Shown in pieces: positions 38,313 to 50,260 of a DNA stretch of 64,000 nucleotides (the first letter of the stretch is position 1; each line of letters begins with the position of its first letter). The stretch spans positions 992,001-1,056,000 of the forward strand of contig JBAIAA010000262.1 of the NCBI GenBank assembly GCA_037893245.1, in the 5' to 3' direction. A program made the translations under genes and the position numbers. The notes under the pieces were generated by a model that was not told where the DNA came from, did no database searches, and saw only the letters and a list, made by a program, of their open reading frames with translations. This DNA is from Crossaster papposus (Eukaryota; Echinodermata; Asteroidea; Velatida; Solasteridae).

Positions 38313-41110
38313 TCATTTGAATTTAGAAACAGCAAACGAAAATAAAGCACACATTCTCAAAACATTTTAAAATATTTATCACATTTGAATAACAATGAAG
38401 CAAAAACACCTTTTTAGCAGAGCGAGGTTTCGATCCTCGGACCTCTAGGTTATGAGCCCAGCACGATTCCACTGCGCCACTCTGCTTCATTTGAATTTAG
38501 AAACAGCAAACAAAATTTAAGCAGACATTCTAAAAACATTTTAAAATATGTATTACATTTGAATAACAGTGAAGCAAAAATACCTCTTTAGCCGAGCGAA
38601 GTTTTGGTCCTCGGACCTTTGGGTTATGGGCCCAGTACGCTCCAACTGCTCCACTCTGCGTTACTATTTTTAATGAAAATGAAATCACTTTCAAGGAAAT
38701 AATTATCCTGAGCAGACCGAGGTTGTGGTCATGCAAACTCTCGGGTACTGACCAAGAAAGTGTCTACTTCGTCACTCTGAGTCGAGTATCTCAAGTCATA
38801 CCAAAAACTTGTTAGCAGAGCGAGGTTTCGATCCTCGGACCTCTGGGTTATGTGCCCAGCACGCTTCCACTGCGCCACCCTTTTTCACGTAAATTTAGAA
38901 ACAGCAAACAAAATAAAAGCAGACATTCTAAAAACATTCTAAAATATTTTTTAAATTTCAATAACAGTGAAGCAAAAATACCTCTTTAGCAGAGCGAGGT
39001 TTTGGTCCTCGGACCTCTGGGTTATGTGCCCAGCACGCTCCCACTGCAACACTCTGCGCAACTATTTTTAATGAAAATGAAATCACTATCAAGGAAATAA
39101 TTATCCTGAGCAGACCGAGGTTTTGGTCATCCGAACTCTCGGTTACTGACCAAGAAAGTGTCTACTTTGTCACTCTGAGTCGAGTACCTCAAAGTCATAC
39201 CAAGAACTTGTTAGCAGAGCGAGGTTTCGATTCTCGGACCTCTGGGTTATGGGCCCAGCACGATTTCACTGCGCCACTCTGCTTCATGTGAATTTAGAAA
39301 CAGAAAACACAATTAAAGCACACATTATAAAAACATTCTAAAATAGTTATTATATTTGAATAACAGTGAAGCAAACATACCTCTTTAGCAGAGCGAAGTT
39401 TTGGTCTTCGGACCTCTGGGTTATGGGCCCAGCACGCTCCCACTACACCACTCTGCGTAACTATTTTTAATGAAAATGAAATCACTATCAAGGACATAAT
39501 TATCCTGAGCAGACCGAGGTTGTGGTCATCCGAAATATCGGTTACTGGCCAAGAAAGTGTCTACTTTGTTACTCTGAGTCGAGTACCTCAAGTAATACCA
39601 AAAACGTGTTAGCAGAGCGAGGTTTCGATCTTCGGACCTCTGGGTTAAGGGCCCAGCACGCTTCCCCTGTGCCACTCTGCTTCATTTGAATTTAGAAACA
39701 GCAAACAAAATGAAAGCAGACATTCTGAAAACATTCTAAAATAGTTATTATATTTGAATAACAGTGAAGCAAACATACCTCTTTAGCAGAGCGAGGTTTT
39801 GGTCTTCGGACCTCTGGGTTATGGGCCCAGCACGCTCCCACTGCAACACTCTGCGTAACTATTTTTAATGAAAATGAAATCACTATCAAGGACATAATTA
39901 TTCTGAGCAGACCGAGGTTGTGGTCATCCGAAATATCGGTTACTGGCCAAGAAAGTGTCTACTTCGTCACTCTGAGTCGTGTACCTCAAGTCATACCAAA
40001 AACGTGTTAGCAGAGCGAGGTTTCGATCTTCGGACCTTGGGTTAAGGGCCCAGCACGCTTCCACTGCGCCACTCTACTTCATGTAAAGTTAGAAACAGCA
40101 AACAAAATGAAAGCAGACATTCTAAAAACATTCTAAAATATGTATTACATTTGAATAACAGTGAAGCAAAAATACCTCTTTAGCAGAGCGAGGTTTTGGT
40201 CTTCGGACCTCTGGGTTAAGGGCCCAGCACGCTCCCACTGCACCACTCTGCGTAACTATTTTTAATGAAAATGAAATCACTATCAAGGACATAATTATCC
40301 TTAGCAGACCGAGGTTGCGGTCATCCGAAATATCGGTTACTGGCCAAGAAAGTGTCTACTTCGTCACTCTGAATCGAGTACCTCAAGTCATACCAAAAAC
40401 TTGTTAGCAGAGCCAGGTTTCGATTCTCGGACCTCTGGGTTATGGGCCCAGCACGCTTCCACTGCGCCACTCTGCTTCATGTGAATTTGGAAACAGCAAA
40501 CAAAATTAAAGCAGACATTCTAAAAACATTATAAAATATGTATTACATTTGAATAACAGTGAAGCAAAAATACCTCTTTAGCAGAGCGAGGTTTTGGTCC
40601 TCGGACATCTGGGTTATGGGCCCAGCACGCTCCCACTGCTCCACTCTACTTCATGTAAATTTAGAAACAGCAAACAAAATGAAAGCAGACATTCTAAAAA
40701 CATTCTAAAATATTTATTAAATTTGAATAACAGTGAAGCAAAAATACCTCTTTAGCAGAGCGAGGTTTTGGTCCTCGGACATCTGGGTTATGGGCCCAGC
40801 ACGCTCACACTGCTCCACTCTACTTCATGTAAATTTAGAAACAGCAAACAAAATGAAAGCAGACATTCTAAAAACATTCTAAAATATGTATTAAATTTGA
40901 ATAACAGTTAAGCAAAAATCCCTCTTTAGCAGAGCGAGGTTTTGGTCTTCGGACCTCTGGGTTATGGGCCCAGCACGCTCCCATTGCAACACTCTGCGTA
41001 ACTATTTTTAATGAAAATGAAATCACTATCAAGGAAATAATTATCCTGAGCAGACCAAGGTTGTGGTCATCCGAACTCTCGGTTACTGACCAAGAAAGTG
41101 TCTACTTCGT

Positions 41111-41185
41111 AAACTATTTATATCGCTTCATTGTTCCTTAGCGGGCTCCAGAATCTACAATGCTTAGATATGGGTTTGATAGATT
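41111..41185 (-). repeat. Split direct repeat A, outer copy
   Basis: 75 bp identical to 41438-41512. It begins aaactatttatatcgct directly after the GT that joins it to the tRNA array. Confidence 0.9.
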
Positions 41186-41371
41186 TTACGTAGAAACCGG
41201 AACCCGCGGCGGAACTCCGCGCGGGAAAAAGGGGTTGGGTGGGTGGGAAAACCGTTGATAAACTCACCACCACACTGCAACTTCTAAGTGTGCCAAACAA
41301 GAGATATTTACTCACCTCTGACGAGCTGAACTCTTACCCCGCATAGCCCTGAGAACTCCACGCCATCGGTC
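41186..41371. other. Spacer between split repeats
   Basis: 186 bp of unique sequence containing a G-rich stretch (ggggttgggtgggtggg near 41230) and GC-rich inverted segments around 41207-41226. No gene seen. Confidence 0.6.
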
Positions 41372-41435
41372 CGCCAGAATCACGAATGGCTTGATGTTTC
41401 TTCTGTCGCCCTCATTGTCTTGAGCGGTACAAATA
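41372..41435 (-). repeat. Split direct repeat B, inner copy
   Basis: 64 bp matching 52385-52449 with one 1-nt indel (cacgaatgg versus cacggaatgg). It ends gagcggtacaaata before the junction GT. Confidence 0.9.
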
Positions 41436-41454
41436 GTAAACTATTTATATCGCT
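41423..41454. other. Putative tyrosine-recombinase junction site
   Basis: Where the two inner repeats abut, 13-bp imperfect inverted arms (AGCGGTACAAATA and TATTTATATCGCT, 11 of 13 matching) flank a 6-bp spacer GTAAAC. This resembles a lox/dif-type recombinase core site. Each outer end of the element keeps one arm. Function is inferred from geometry. Confidence 0.6.
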
Positions 41455-41512
41455 TCATTGTTCCTTAGCGGGCTCCAGAATCTACAATGCTTAGATATGG
41501 GTTTGATAGATT
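41438..41512 (-). repeat. Split direct repeat A, inner copy
   Basis: 75 bp identical to 41111-41185; divergence starts immediately after gatagatt. Confidence 0.9.
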
Positions 41513-44141
41513 ATTACCGAAGCCCCATCCGAGCTTGAGTCCCCTAAACCCTTAATATAATACTCACCATTCCACCCATCTCTCATCCCAACTCTTAGAC
41601 AAAAGCCTCTCCTATCCTTAAATAGAGCACGGAGAGGGGGGTTACTTTGTTGCAGTCGTTGCAAACTCCGGGTTTGTTTTGTTTTAACCTTCTTTTCCTT
41701 TTTTAAAAATATTTTCTAAGTTTACATACATATACACACTCATTATTTTAGCACATGACGTTATGGGGACATTTCAGAAAGTTGGTGTGCCTAAAACCTC
41801 TCTAAACTCAAACTCTGAACATTATTTCGATCTACACTTTTCAACATCACCCCAATTTGTCTTCTGTTATTATCCCTAACCCAATTCTACCCCTAGACCC
41901 CTTCACCAGAGACCCAAAATATTATAGGGACAGTTAATTTCCCCACAACTTTGTCAGGTTTTTTAGTATTATCATTTTTTATTTATTTTTTAAGAAAGGG
42001 TCCCTATACATATCTCGATATATGCCTACCTATGTTATTTATGTAAATATATATAGAGACGTAAACCCACATTATGCGTACAATATATGTCTCCGCAGGA
42101 TAGGACAGCGCCGTTTGAAAACTATGCGTCTGTACCATGTCGCGAACCCTGTCAAACCTGCTGCGTCGCCAACATGAAACATGTTCATTTGCAAACACCA
42201 GCTAATGTAAATACATTTTAGTGAAGAATAATGATCTTAGTTATATCTTGATAATGATTTGACCTCTAGTAATGGGGTAGTCCCTGTACTATATGTCAAA
42301 AGAAAGTGTTACTTATATATATCTATATTACCCTCCTACATGTTCTTTATATTATTACTGTTACTTAATTCTAAGAAGGATCTACTGGACTTGATGCCCG
42401 ACACTTTGTAAGTTCAAAAACCATTCTTGATTTTCGAATGCTATGGAAAGGCGCTGAACTGCGTCGTGCAGGAACTGCACCGTTTGTTTACGCCTGGTTA
42501 TTGTTTACAACTCAGTGTAGCGTTTAGGCCTATTATGTTTTGTTTTTCGGAAGCCCATCTGCAGTGATTCATATCTTCACCTATTTCTAAGCTCCGCGGA
42601 TGCGTAAAGTGTCAGCGACCCCCGCACGGTACCAACAAAAGGCTTTGTAACGGCGGAAAGTTGAAATAGCGCCCTCAAGTGGCTGTACCCCTTCTGTATT
42701 CTAGAAACTTCACAATTTGTATGTGCCAGGACATGGTGCGATCATTGCTCATGTAAATTTCGTCATTGTTGCCGCTAAGAACTTCAAAGAATGCAACAGT
42801 TGGTTAGTTAACTTATCCATTGTTATAAACAGACACTCCCGCATGTGTATTTTGTACAAGTTGGGATAATTTAATGGTAAATATGGCAACATTTAGATGC
42901 GTTTCTGTTATCCACGTGTGTGGAAATACATGGTTATGAATTGTTGACAATGACTGTACGTGTTTATTGTCGACACATCATGCCCATTTAAGTGTATGCA
43001 AATGGCTGGGTTGCATAGTAACTTACCTATGATTTATATGTTCATTTATAATTAGTATGTTTATGTTGATTGAATAATTCAATCATAAGGCAGATGATTG
43101 TCCGCTTTAACCAGATGATACTGCCACTTGTTCCACAATTAATAATTGTGATATGATTGTTTATATAGATATTGTTGACGAGATGTTTGCGATCTTACGT
43201 TGACAGCAGAAAATGTTTAGGCTGTAGTCGTGGGACCCTGCCGCCTCGACCCAGCTGTTGACTGCACCAGGCTGGGTCTAAATCCCATGATGAATCATCT
43301 AACTTTGGGAAGATAATGAAAGAAGAACTGGACTAATCTCTAACCGTCTTTCCAATCGTGTGGTTGAAGAGAAGTCGCCTCCCTCTCGCACGTCTTTGTC
43401 CGTCCAAAGTCTCCAGCCCTAACGCCTAAGTTGTCACATCCAACAGCGTGGACTTGCTTCTTTTCTTTAGAATCCCTATCTACTAGGAAGGAGACAATGC
43501 TGCGTGAAAGATATTTTCTTCTGTTTGATATCCTTCGCCTTGATGATTATGGATAAAAAATCCTCGAGTGATGCCACTAAATATATAACTTAATTTTCTG
43601 CTTGTCGTATGCCCGCCTTTCTAAAAAGGCTGTTCAGCAACTTCAACCTTGCCAATACTCCATTATGCTTGAAGAAGCCAATATATGCACAAATGTTAGC
43701 CACTGTGTACTACTAGAAACAAGATATGTCGGGGGGAGAAAGCAGGCGCAAAGTTGATCTTAAAACCATATGTAGCCTGCGGTGAAGCTTCAGATGGACA
43801 GATGGACGTCGTATATTAGATCAACTTGCATAATGTAATCATTCGAGAGAAAGACCCAGGCAGTGTTACTACATGGCTCTTAGTCTTAGGGCCTTGTTGA
43901 CCATGGCTACAGAACAATTTACTTTCACCAGCTTAGTTTGGCAGATTGATGACAAGATGAAGATACAGTCCGAAAACTCTACCTGAAGGCTGAAGCCGAA
44001 CGGTGGCTGCGCGAAAGACTCCTATGACCTCTCGTGCTCCTGTCTGGCAATTGCTAACCTGCTGAAATAGTTAATTACTTTGTGTAAAACTACTGCATGC
44101 TGTCGGCATGTAGCTGCCACCGCTCTACATAATGATGCAAT
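41513..44141. other. Element interior without recognisable gene
   Basis: AT-rich, with stop codons in all frames. On the minus strand this is where a recombinase gene would be expected 3' of RNase H, but I recognised no catalytic R, HxxR or Y motifs. Either it is too decayed to read by eye or it is absent. Confidence 0.5.
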
Positions 44142-44402
44142 CTAACTCCAGTTAGCGACTAGCTGCACATTAAGATTTGAAGGCCAGCTGAAACCTTTAA
44201 GGCTCCTACCCATGGAGCCCGACATGAGGAGGACATTGTTAAACTTTGACGGCGGAAATTTCATCTGATCCTTTGTGGAGTCGGAAAAGAAAAATTTAAA
44301 GGCCCGGAGTTCAAAGGGCAGGCCCTGCATATTTGGCTGGTAACCCTTAACTGATGAATATTCACGGAGCTCCATATGTCCCACCTTAGACAGACGTATC
44401 AA
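44142..44402 (-). pseudogene. Uncharacterised 86-codon ORF downstream of RNase H relic
   Basis: An open stretch just 3' of the RT-RNase H relic on the same strand. It contains GLPFELRAFKFFF and PPSKFNNVLLMSG. I do not recognise a family. It could be a continuation of the element polyprotein or chance. Confidence 0.25.
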
Positions 44403-44494
44403 GCGATTCGTAAAAGAAGACAGACGCGGCCACCATGGCTACGGGTGAGGGTGTTTGGCACCACCATAGTAACCTTCACGTAACCCCATACCTG

Positions 44495-45899
44495 TTACGG
44501 TCGAATGAGTGAAGCAATCATAACGAAAGGTGGAAAACAAAGCTCTTCACCAACTGGGCACTGCTGGGCAAATACATTTACTCCCGACGACCCGGGCACT
44601 GGATCCCTCGAGTAATGCAGACCCGCTAATCCTGTCGGCACATTTAAAGGAAGTGCCATCAAGTCAAACATGAAGCCGCGAGCGCCTCTCAACTCCTTCT
44701 GAAGCAGCTTCCAGACTGAATTGGATAACTGAGCGTCAGCTCGCGATAATTCTCTTGAATGGACGTCTGCTGGGTTTGCTTAAACGGGATCCATCTCGAA
44801 TGCAAAGTGCAGTTGCCCTCTAAGATCAGGGTGAAAATCGACTTAAACAAGGGGTTGCCAAAACTGTTGACTTTGCTCTGCGATTGCTCCAAACGTTGAA
44901 GAGAGCCAAAGAGTCAGCTGTCACGTCAACACGCCTATCCCACAATGAGTCTGAAACTGACTGCAGGTCAAAATACAAAGCAAACACCTCCTTGCAGCAG
45001 ATGTCTGCCCCAACTAGAATTTCTGGAGACCAGTAATCTCTAAAACTAGCGTTTCCTAACGGATCCACCACTGATACTCCTCCCCAATGAAAGTGTCTGA
45101 ACTCATCAAGTCACTGGCGCATGGTGTTCCATTTTCCAAGGTATTGGCTGTAAGAATGAATTTATAAAACGCCAGAAAGAATTCTCGGCTCGCACTTTTG
45201 TGTGAGCGGAGTGAGGTAGACATTGTCTAGTCTCGAAATGGATGCACAACACTCCCTTACATGTATAAACAAAGATGTGGCTGGGAAAACCAATGTGAAG
45301 CTTTGACATTTTCCAAAGAAGCGTTGAAGCTGCTTTAAGACAACCCAGACTGCGAAAACAAATCTTTTTTTCTTTTCTTTTTTACCAGATTTCCCAGACC
45401 CAGATGAATCATGCTAGAGGATGGGTGAAGATGACTCTTTTCCAGATTGAAGAAGAACCCAAAATGTGAGTTTATGTAGCAAACCACACAAAGCGATATC
45501 AGAGCCCTGTCAAAAGCCTTGCCATCTCTGAGTACTGTGAAACGAATACAAGTGAAACGGCCATCAATCTAAACCTCAGTGTGGATAGCCCGGTGCTTTA
45601 GCCATGATGAAAATCACAAACCAAATAGTAACTTGCCCACTCGAGGCCACAAAGGGTTTGACAATTCCGACAAAAGTATTTGCTTGTAACCTCGTGCATC
45701 ATTAGTGGCTGAAAAGGAAGAATCCATTATTGTCAATGAACTTGGCAATCTCGCCCAAGGGAACTAATTTGAAAGGTGTGTCTTTACACCAAAGATTTGG
45801 CCCCTTCATCGACATAACTACATGTAGTCTTGGCTTTTGGGGTTCAATGGATGGGACATTTACACATCTGGGCGGTTGAATTTCGCTCGTCTTCCCCAA
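44495..45899 (-). pseudogene. Degenerate reverse transcriptase-RNase H
   Basis: Retroelement pol relic spread over at least five frame changes. In order on the minus strand: RT entry motif with KPRLHVVM and PFKLVPLGEI (about 45850-45730); motif A-like FFSATNDARGY in the next frame (about 45710-45675), with N where the first D is usual; CGLEWASYYLVCDF (about 45630); a connection segment FNLEKSHLHPSS (about 45440); RNase H with RDYWSPE, KEVFALYFDL and DVTADSLALFNVW (about 45040-44895); WIPFKQTQQ; then the post-RNase H segment FDLMALPLNVP, GVNVFAQQ and CFPPFVMI (about 44670-44510). A YxDD-type active site was not found intact. It is inactive. The RT-RNase H order fits DIRS-class elements; I could not place the lineage more closely. 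Confidence 0.7.
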
Positions 45900-46193
45900 A
45901 AGCTACACGGAACTTTGTATAAGCCTCTTAGTTAGGGTCTCATTTATGAAGGGAACGAACTTGCAACACAAAGGGGCGTTTGCAAAATACTTTTGTGGGG
46001 GCATGTCGAATTGTAGATTTGTTTATATATATTGTTCTTTCTTTTAATCTCTACCCCTTTACGCTGCCATCTAGATACAACGGGACCATCCACGACTCAC
46101 CGAAAACGAAGTCCCAAAGATTCGGGCTCACATTCGAGGCTATCCAGCTACTAAATGGTCTGGATCTCTAAACAGCAGTGCTTGCACATCTGG

Positions 46194-46245
46194 TAAGGCA
46201 CGACCTGAAATGACATCTAGAAAGGCACGACCTGAAATGACATCT
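46194..46245. repeat. 26-bp tandem duplication
   Basis: The segment beginning aaggcacgacctgaaatgac occurs twice in direct succession. Confidence 0.8.
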
Positions 46246-47204
46246 AGAGGGTTTGGCGCACACAAGCTAGGTACACTTACGGGTTTCCCGGATATGTCCA
46301 CCCAACCGAGGATTTTCTTTCTCGCTCTCCTGCTTGGGCTGCGAAGAGATCGAAACACCGAATAAAGGACCTCTCCCACGCGTGACGCTTCACTACTGCT
46401 AAGTATCGCAAAGTTACTATTAGTATTAAAAGGGTAGGAACGTTATACCTATGTGCCCCCGAGAAAGGACAACTAGAAAACATGATTCTTTTACGTCATT
46501 CATAGTTTTATTTTGATATCTATCTCTATGCCTCTCCAAGGCCAACAAAATGCATCTCGTGCTCATAAATAAGTTTATTAACGCATTGTATATGTTCCAG
46601 CCAAATATTAAAATACCCAAGGCTATGCACTATAAAGGAGAGGCCATATACTTTCTCCGCCTACAAAAGGGTGTAAATAACCCATCATCGAAAGCCCATG
46701 GACCAAACCTGTCAGCATTTTATGTTAAAATGATCTTCCAATGCTTACAAAATTGACCAACCCTGCAATTTAACACGTTTTTCTCTCTGACCGTAACCCC
46801 GACCATGTTGGCCCTGCCGAGAATTTTCTCCAGGCCATTAGCCCTGTTTCAAGGGTCTAAACACACCCCTTTCACGCCTTAGTGTCGGCCGAAAAGGGCG
46901 TTCAAACCTAAATGCTTAAAGGGCAAACCTTGACCGTTTGTCAGAATCTTTACCCGATACTTGGTCAGAATCTTTAGCTATATCCTGAACCTTGGATTCC
47001 ATGGTTTTGTTTGTGCCACTATGTGAGAATATTTAGTACATCTGTTTTACTTTGATGTCGGCGATGGACAGTGGCGTGAATTTGTCAACATACTTCCTGA
47101 AAATGGACATCACATATGCCATGTAGCCAGTGACAGTACAACCTTTAAGAAGCTACCGACGCTTAGTTTGTAGACCTCCAAAGCGGATTTCGCCTGCATT
47201 CACA

Positions 47205-47245
47205 TAAACAAACAAACAAACACCCCAACAAACAAACAAACAAAC
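47205..47245. repeat. Microsatellite, (caaa)n type
   Basis: Runs of acaaacaaacaaac interrupted by accccaac. Confidence 0.85.
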
Positions 47246-48119
47246 GCCGACGGAACGTGCCACTAGCAGGCAAAAATAATGTGGATGGATAATACTGTTG
47301 TATCTGCCTAAACTCCACCGTACCAATGTAGAGCGCATTCATCGCTCTTTACAAAATTGCTTCAAGTGTAATCTCTTTGCTATACACCAGTCTTGGCTCA
47401 CCCCAGTAAACAGACGAGAGTTCATCCGCCCTGCATGTATCCCTAGGCTACCAGAGCTACGTACATGCACACCCAAATTAAAATGACTTGAATAAGGGGG
47501 AAGGGGGCAGCCACATTTATTATGTTGCCTGCAATGCTAAGGGCACTCTGGTGACATCGAGTGATAATCGACCTCTTCAAGTTACTTTACATGATGTTTT
47601 AAATGTAAATACATGTACATGAAGATGCATCTGCCTATGCAATCTTATTCTCCTTATATTACAAATATCACCTGTGTATTTATTGTTAATGTAATTGACA
47701 AGCCCACAAATTCATGTATTTTCTATGAATCTATGAGTTGATCGAGGCTCAGCCCTTTTGAGCTCAGATACATCATCTCAATTTAAAGCAGGTGCAGCTC
47801 TATATTAAGTTTCATTTCTGTGATTGAAATTGAATATGCCGGAAGGTACAATGGTTAAAATAGCCCATTCTGGACTTCTAAGCTCGGTATAATCGGTTAT
47901 TATCACTGTTATGAGTACATGTACACTGTACACCTGTTAATTTAAAAATGGTAATACCTCTCGTGAAAATATGGCTGTACCCTACCCCAGAATATATTTT
48001 ATCGGTAAATACCAGTAATAATTTACACTCCTCAGTAGCGGCCGTTCTTCATGATTTGTCTGTCAACTTCGGGGATTTATCTCCTCACCATAACCCATTC
48101 CGGGCAAAGCCCAAGTATA

Positions 48120-50260
48120 CTTTGAGGTCCAACCTCGGATCCAAAATTCATGAAACTCTAAACTCAAATATAGGGTCTCGTCCTCTTACTTCCTTGGCGC
48201 CTAAAACTGGAATCCTTTAACAACGCTACCTTGGGAATTAAATTGGGACCCAGAACCTTAATTAATCAAACAATTTTGGCCTCCTGCCCAGTGCATCCTA
48301 AGGCCCAGTCTCGGCTCTAAATTTCGGTATGCCATCACTTATTATAAACAAATTGAAACATTGTTAATTTTTAGCCGATTTATTTGCCGAAGCGCTAACA
48401 ATGCGCGCACACCGACGCACACACGTATCGGTACTGTGCATATGTACATAACATGTGTTTACTCAAGGCGCTGCAAATATCATCAATTGCAGACCCAAAG
48501 GGCATAGACCCGCCAACCTTAATCAGTGTTCTTTAGGCTCATCCTCGGATTTACCAAATTTATCAGATTTCTTAAAGGGAACCCAACCTATTTATTTGAG
48601 GTTCAACCGGTAAATCAACATTTTACTTTGATATATCACATTTCTTTCAGGGGTGACCTGCCTATTGTTACCCCGAGGTCCAAACTCGGCATCTGAACTC
48701 AATTTGGTTAACAGGATTTCTTTCGGGAACCCTGCCCATAGCCAACTCGAGGTCCAACCTCGATATCTATACTTAATTTGGTTAAAGGCTTTCTTTCTGG
48801 GGACCATTCCCTCGCACTTCGAGGTCCCACCTCGGCTTTTAAACTTAATTTGATCACAATGATTTATTTCGGGAACCCTAGCCCTTGCACCTTGACGTCC
48901 ACTCTCGGCATCTTACCCTAATTAGATAGAAGGGTTTTCTTTTTGGGACCCAGCCCCGTGGCACTTCGAGGTCCCACCTCGGCATCTGAACTCAATTTGG
49001 TCAAAATTATTTCCTTAGGGGAACCCAGCCCCGTGGCACTTCGAGGTCCCACCTCGGCACCTGAACTCAATTTTGTCAAAATTATTTATTTCTGGGGACC
49101 CAGCCCATGGCACTTCGAGCTCACACCTCGTCATATGAACTCAATTTGGTCAAAATTATTACTTTCTGGGGACCCAGTCCCGAGGCACTTCGAGGTCCCA
49201 CCTCGGCATCTGAACCTAATTTGGTCAACATTTCTTTTTGAGGACCCAGCCCCTTACCATCTCGAGGTCCAACCTCGGAATCTGAACTGAATTTAGTTTT
49301 AAGGATTTCCTTTGGGAACCATGCCCCTTGCCCTATCGAGGTGCTACCCCGGCATCTGAACTTAATTGGTCAAAGTTATTTCTTTCTGGGGACCCAGCCC
49401 CATGGCACTAAGAGGTCCCACCTCGCCATCTGAACTTAATTTGGTCAAATGTATTTTGTTTTGGGGGGACCCAGCCCTTTGCGACCTTGAGATCCAACCT
49501 TGGAATCTGAACTAACTCTGGTTTACAAGTTTTCTTTTAGGGACCCAGCCCATTGCCACTACGAGGTCCAACCTCGAAATCTGAACTAACTCTGGTTTAC
49601 AAGTTTTCTTTTAGGGACCCAGCCCCTTGCCACTACGAGGTCCAACCTCGAAATCTGAACTAACTCTGGTTTACAAGTTTTCTTTTAGGGACCCAGCCCC
49701 TTGCCACTACGAGGTCCAACCTCGAAATCTGAACTAACTCTGGTTTACAAGTTTTCTTTTAGGGACCCAGCCCCTTGCCACTACGAGGTCCAACCTCGAA
49801 ATCTAAACTAACTCTGGTTTACAAGTTTTCTTTTAGGGACCCAGCCCCTTGCCACTACGAGGTCCAACCTCGGAATCTGCTCAATTTATTAAAATGATTT
49901 ATTTCGGAGGACCCTGCCCTTTGCCCCCTTGAGGTCCAACCTCGGCATCTGAACTTGTACAATTTCTTTCGGGAGCCCCTATCTTACTGCCTCGAGGTCC
50001 AACCTAAGAATTTGAATCTGATTAATCAAATTATTTAATGGAAACCTACCCCTTATGAGGCCATTGCAAGCTCTGAATAGAAACCTAAATTTAACTCATC
50101 CTGTTTCTTCTTGAGCAATTCGGACCCTTTTCATCTCTAGGTCCGACCCTAAACCAAAACAAACTTTCAGTGAATCTCCACAGGGTTTTGTGTGGATTTA
50201 TAATAATTTCGCCAAATATCATTGCCCATCTCCGTTTAAACTCGAGGTCTAACCTCAGAT
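48120..50260. repeat. Degenerate 75-90 bp minisatellite with hairpin core
   Basis: About 25 diverged units sharing gacccagcccc, then a short palindromic core of the form CGAGGTCCAACCTCG, then gaatctgaactaat. Outer units are very diverged; inner ones become regular towards 49540. Open reading frames across it (for example 48943-49290 plus) are repeat translations. Confidence 0.8.
49540..49909. repeat. Homogenised 74-bp tandem repeat, 5 units
   Basis: Unit starts are at 49540, 49614, 49688, 49762 and 49836, exactly 74 bp apart and nearly identical. This is the youngest, most homogenised part of the surrounding minisatellite. Confidence 0.9.

Larger units (their letters stand above)
34940..40000 (-). 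repeat. 1768-bp higher-order repeat, nearly 3 copies
   Basis: Repeated markers include ttatgtgccc, cacccttttt, catgcaaactctcgg, aaaaaaattgttagc and the T33 iMet copies at 36647 and 38415. The third copy loses register near 40000. These units carry the CTT-anticodon modules and are more diverged from the left-hand units. Confidence 0.85.
1..41110 (-). repeat. Initiator tRNA-Met tandem array, left block
   Basis: About 100 head-to-tail units with a modal period of 398-399 bp. Each unit on the minus strand holds three 72-nt tRNA-shaped modules. Alpha matches the canonical metazoan initiator tRNA. Beta is the same body with an ACCAAAA T-loop and a changed 5' half. Gamma is a decayed collinear relative. 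Alpha-to-beta start distance is about 174 bp, beta-to-gamma about 121 bp and gamma-to-next-alpha about 103 bp. Some units carry an extra tRNA plus spacer, giving 573 bp spacing (for example 3889 to 4462 and 6442 to 7015). Spacers are AT-rich and nearly invariant. Orientation never flips. The block ends inside a gamma module, where the 41,111-52,449 element is inserted. No other gene is present; recurrent short ORFs are repeat translations. Confidence 0.95.
45900..48100. other. Element interior, non-coding, small repeats
   Basis: No convincing gene. A perfect tandem duplication of a 26-bp segment (46194-46245) and a caaa/aaac microsatellite (about 47205-47245) lie here. Short ORFs on both strands lack recognisable domains. 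Confidence 0.5.

Noticed and set aside
1087-39895. Dozens of 62-70 codon ORFs on both strands with near-identical translations (MISFSLKIV... and MGLRTSGLWAQ...)
   Set aside because: They run through tRNA modules and spacers at the repeat period, in both directions, and change or vanish with single repeat variants. They are by-products of the array, not a gene family.
1-41110. CRISPR-like or ordinary satellite interpretation of the regular repeats
   Set aside because: Units are about 398 bp, the repeated parts fold as tRNAs with Pol III signals, spacers are themselves conserved, and the context is eukaryotic.
1-41110. tRNA-derived SINE cluster
   Set aside because: SINEs are dispersed with target duplications and poly-A or other tails. 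Here units are strictly head-to-tail with constant spacers and no tails or duplications.
44101-46400. Host protein gene on the minus strand
   Set aside because: The frames in this stretch assemble into RT-RNase H motifs with several frameshifts, so a retroelement relic explains them better.
48943-49290. 115-codon plus-strand ORF
   Set aside because: It lies entirely in the minisatellite and its translation is periodic with the repeat.
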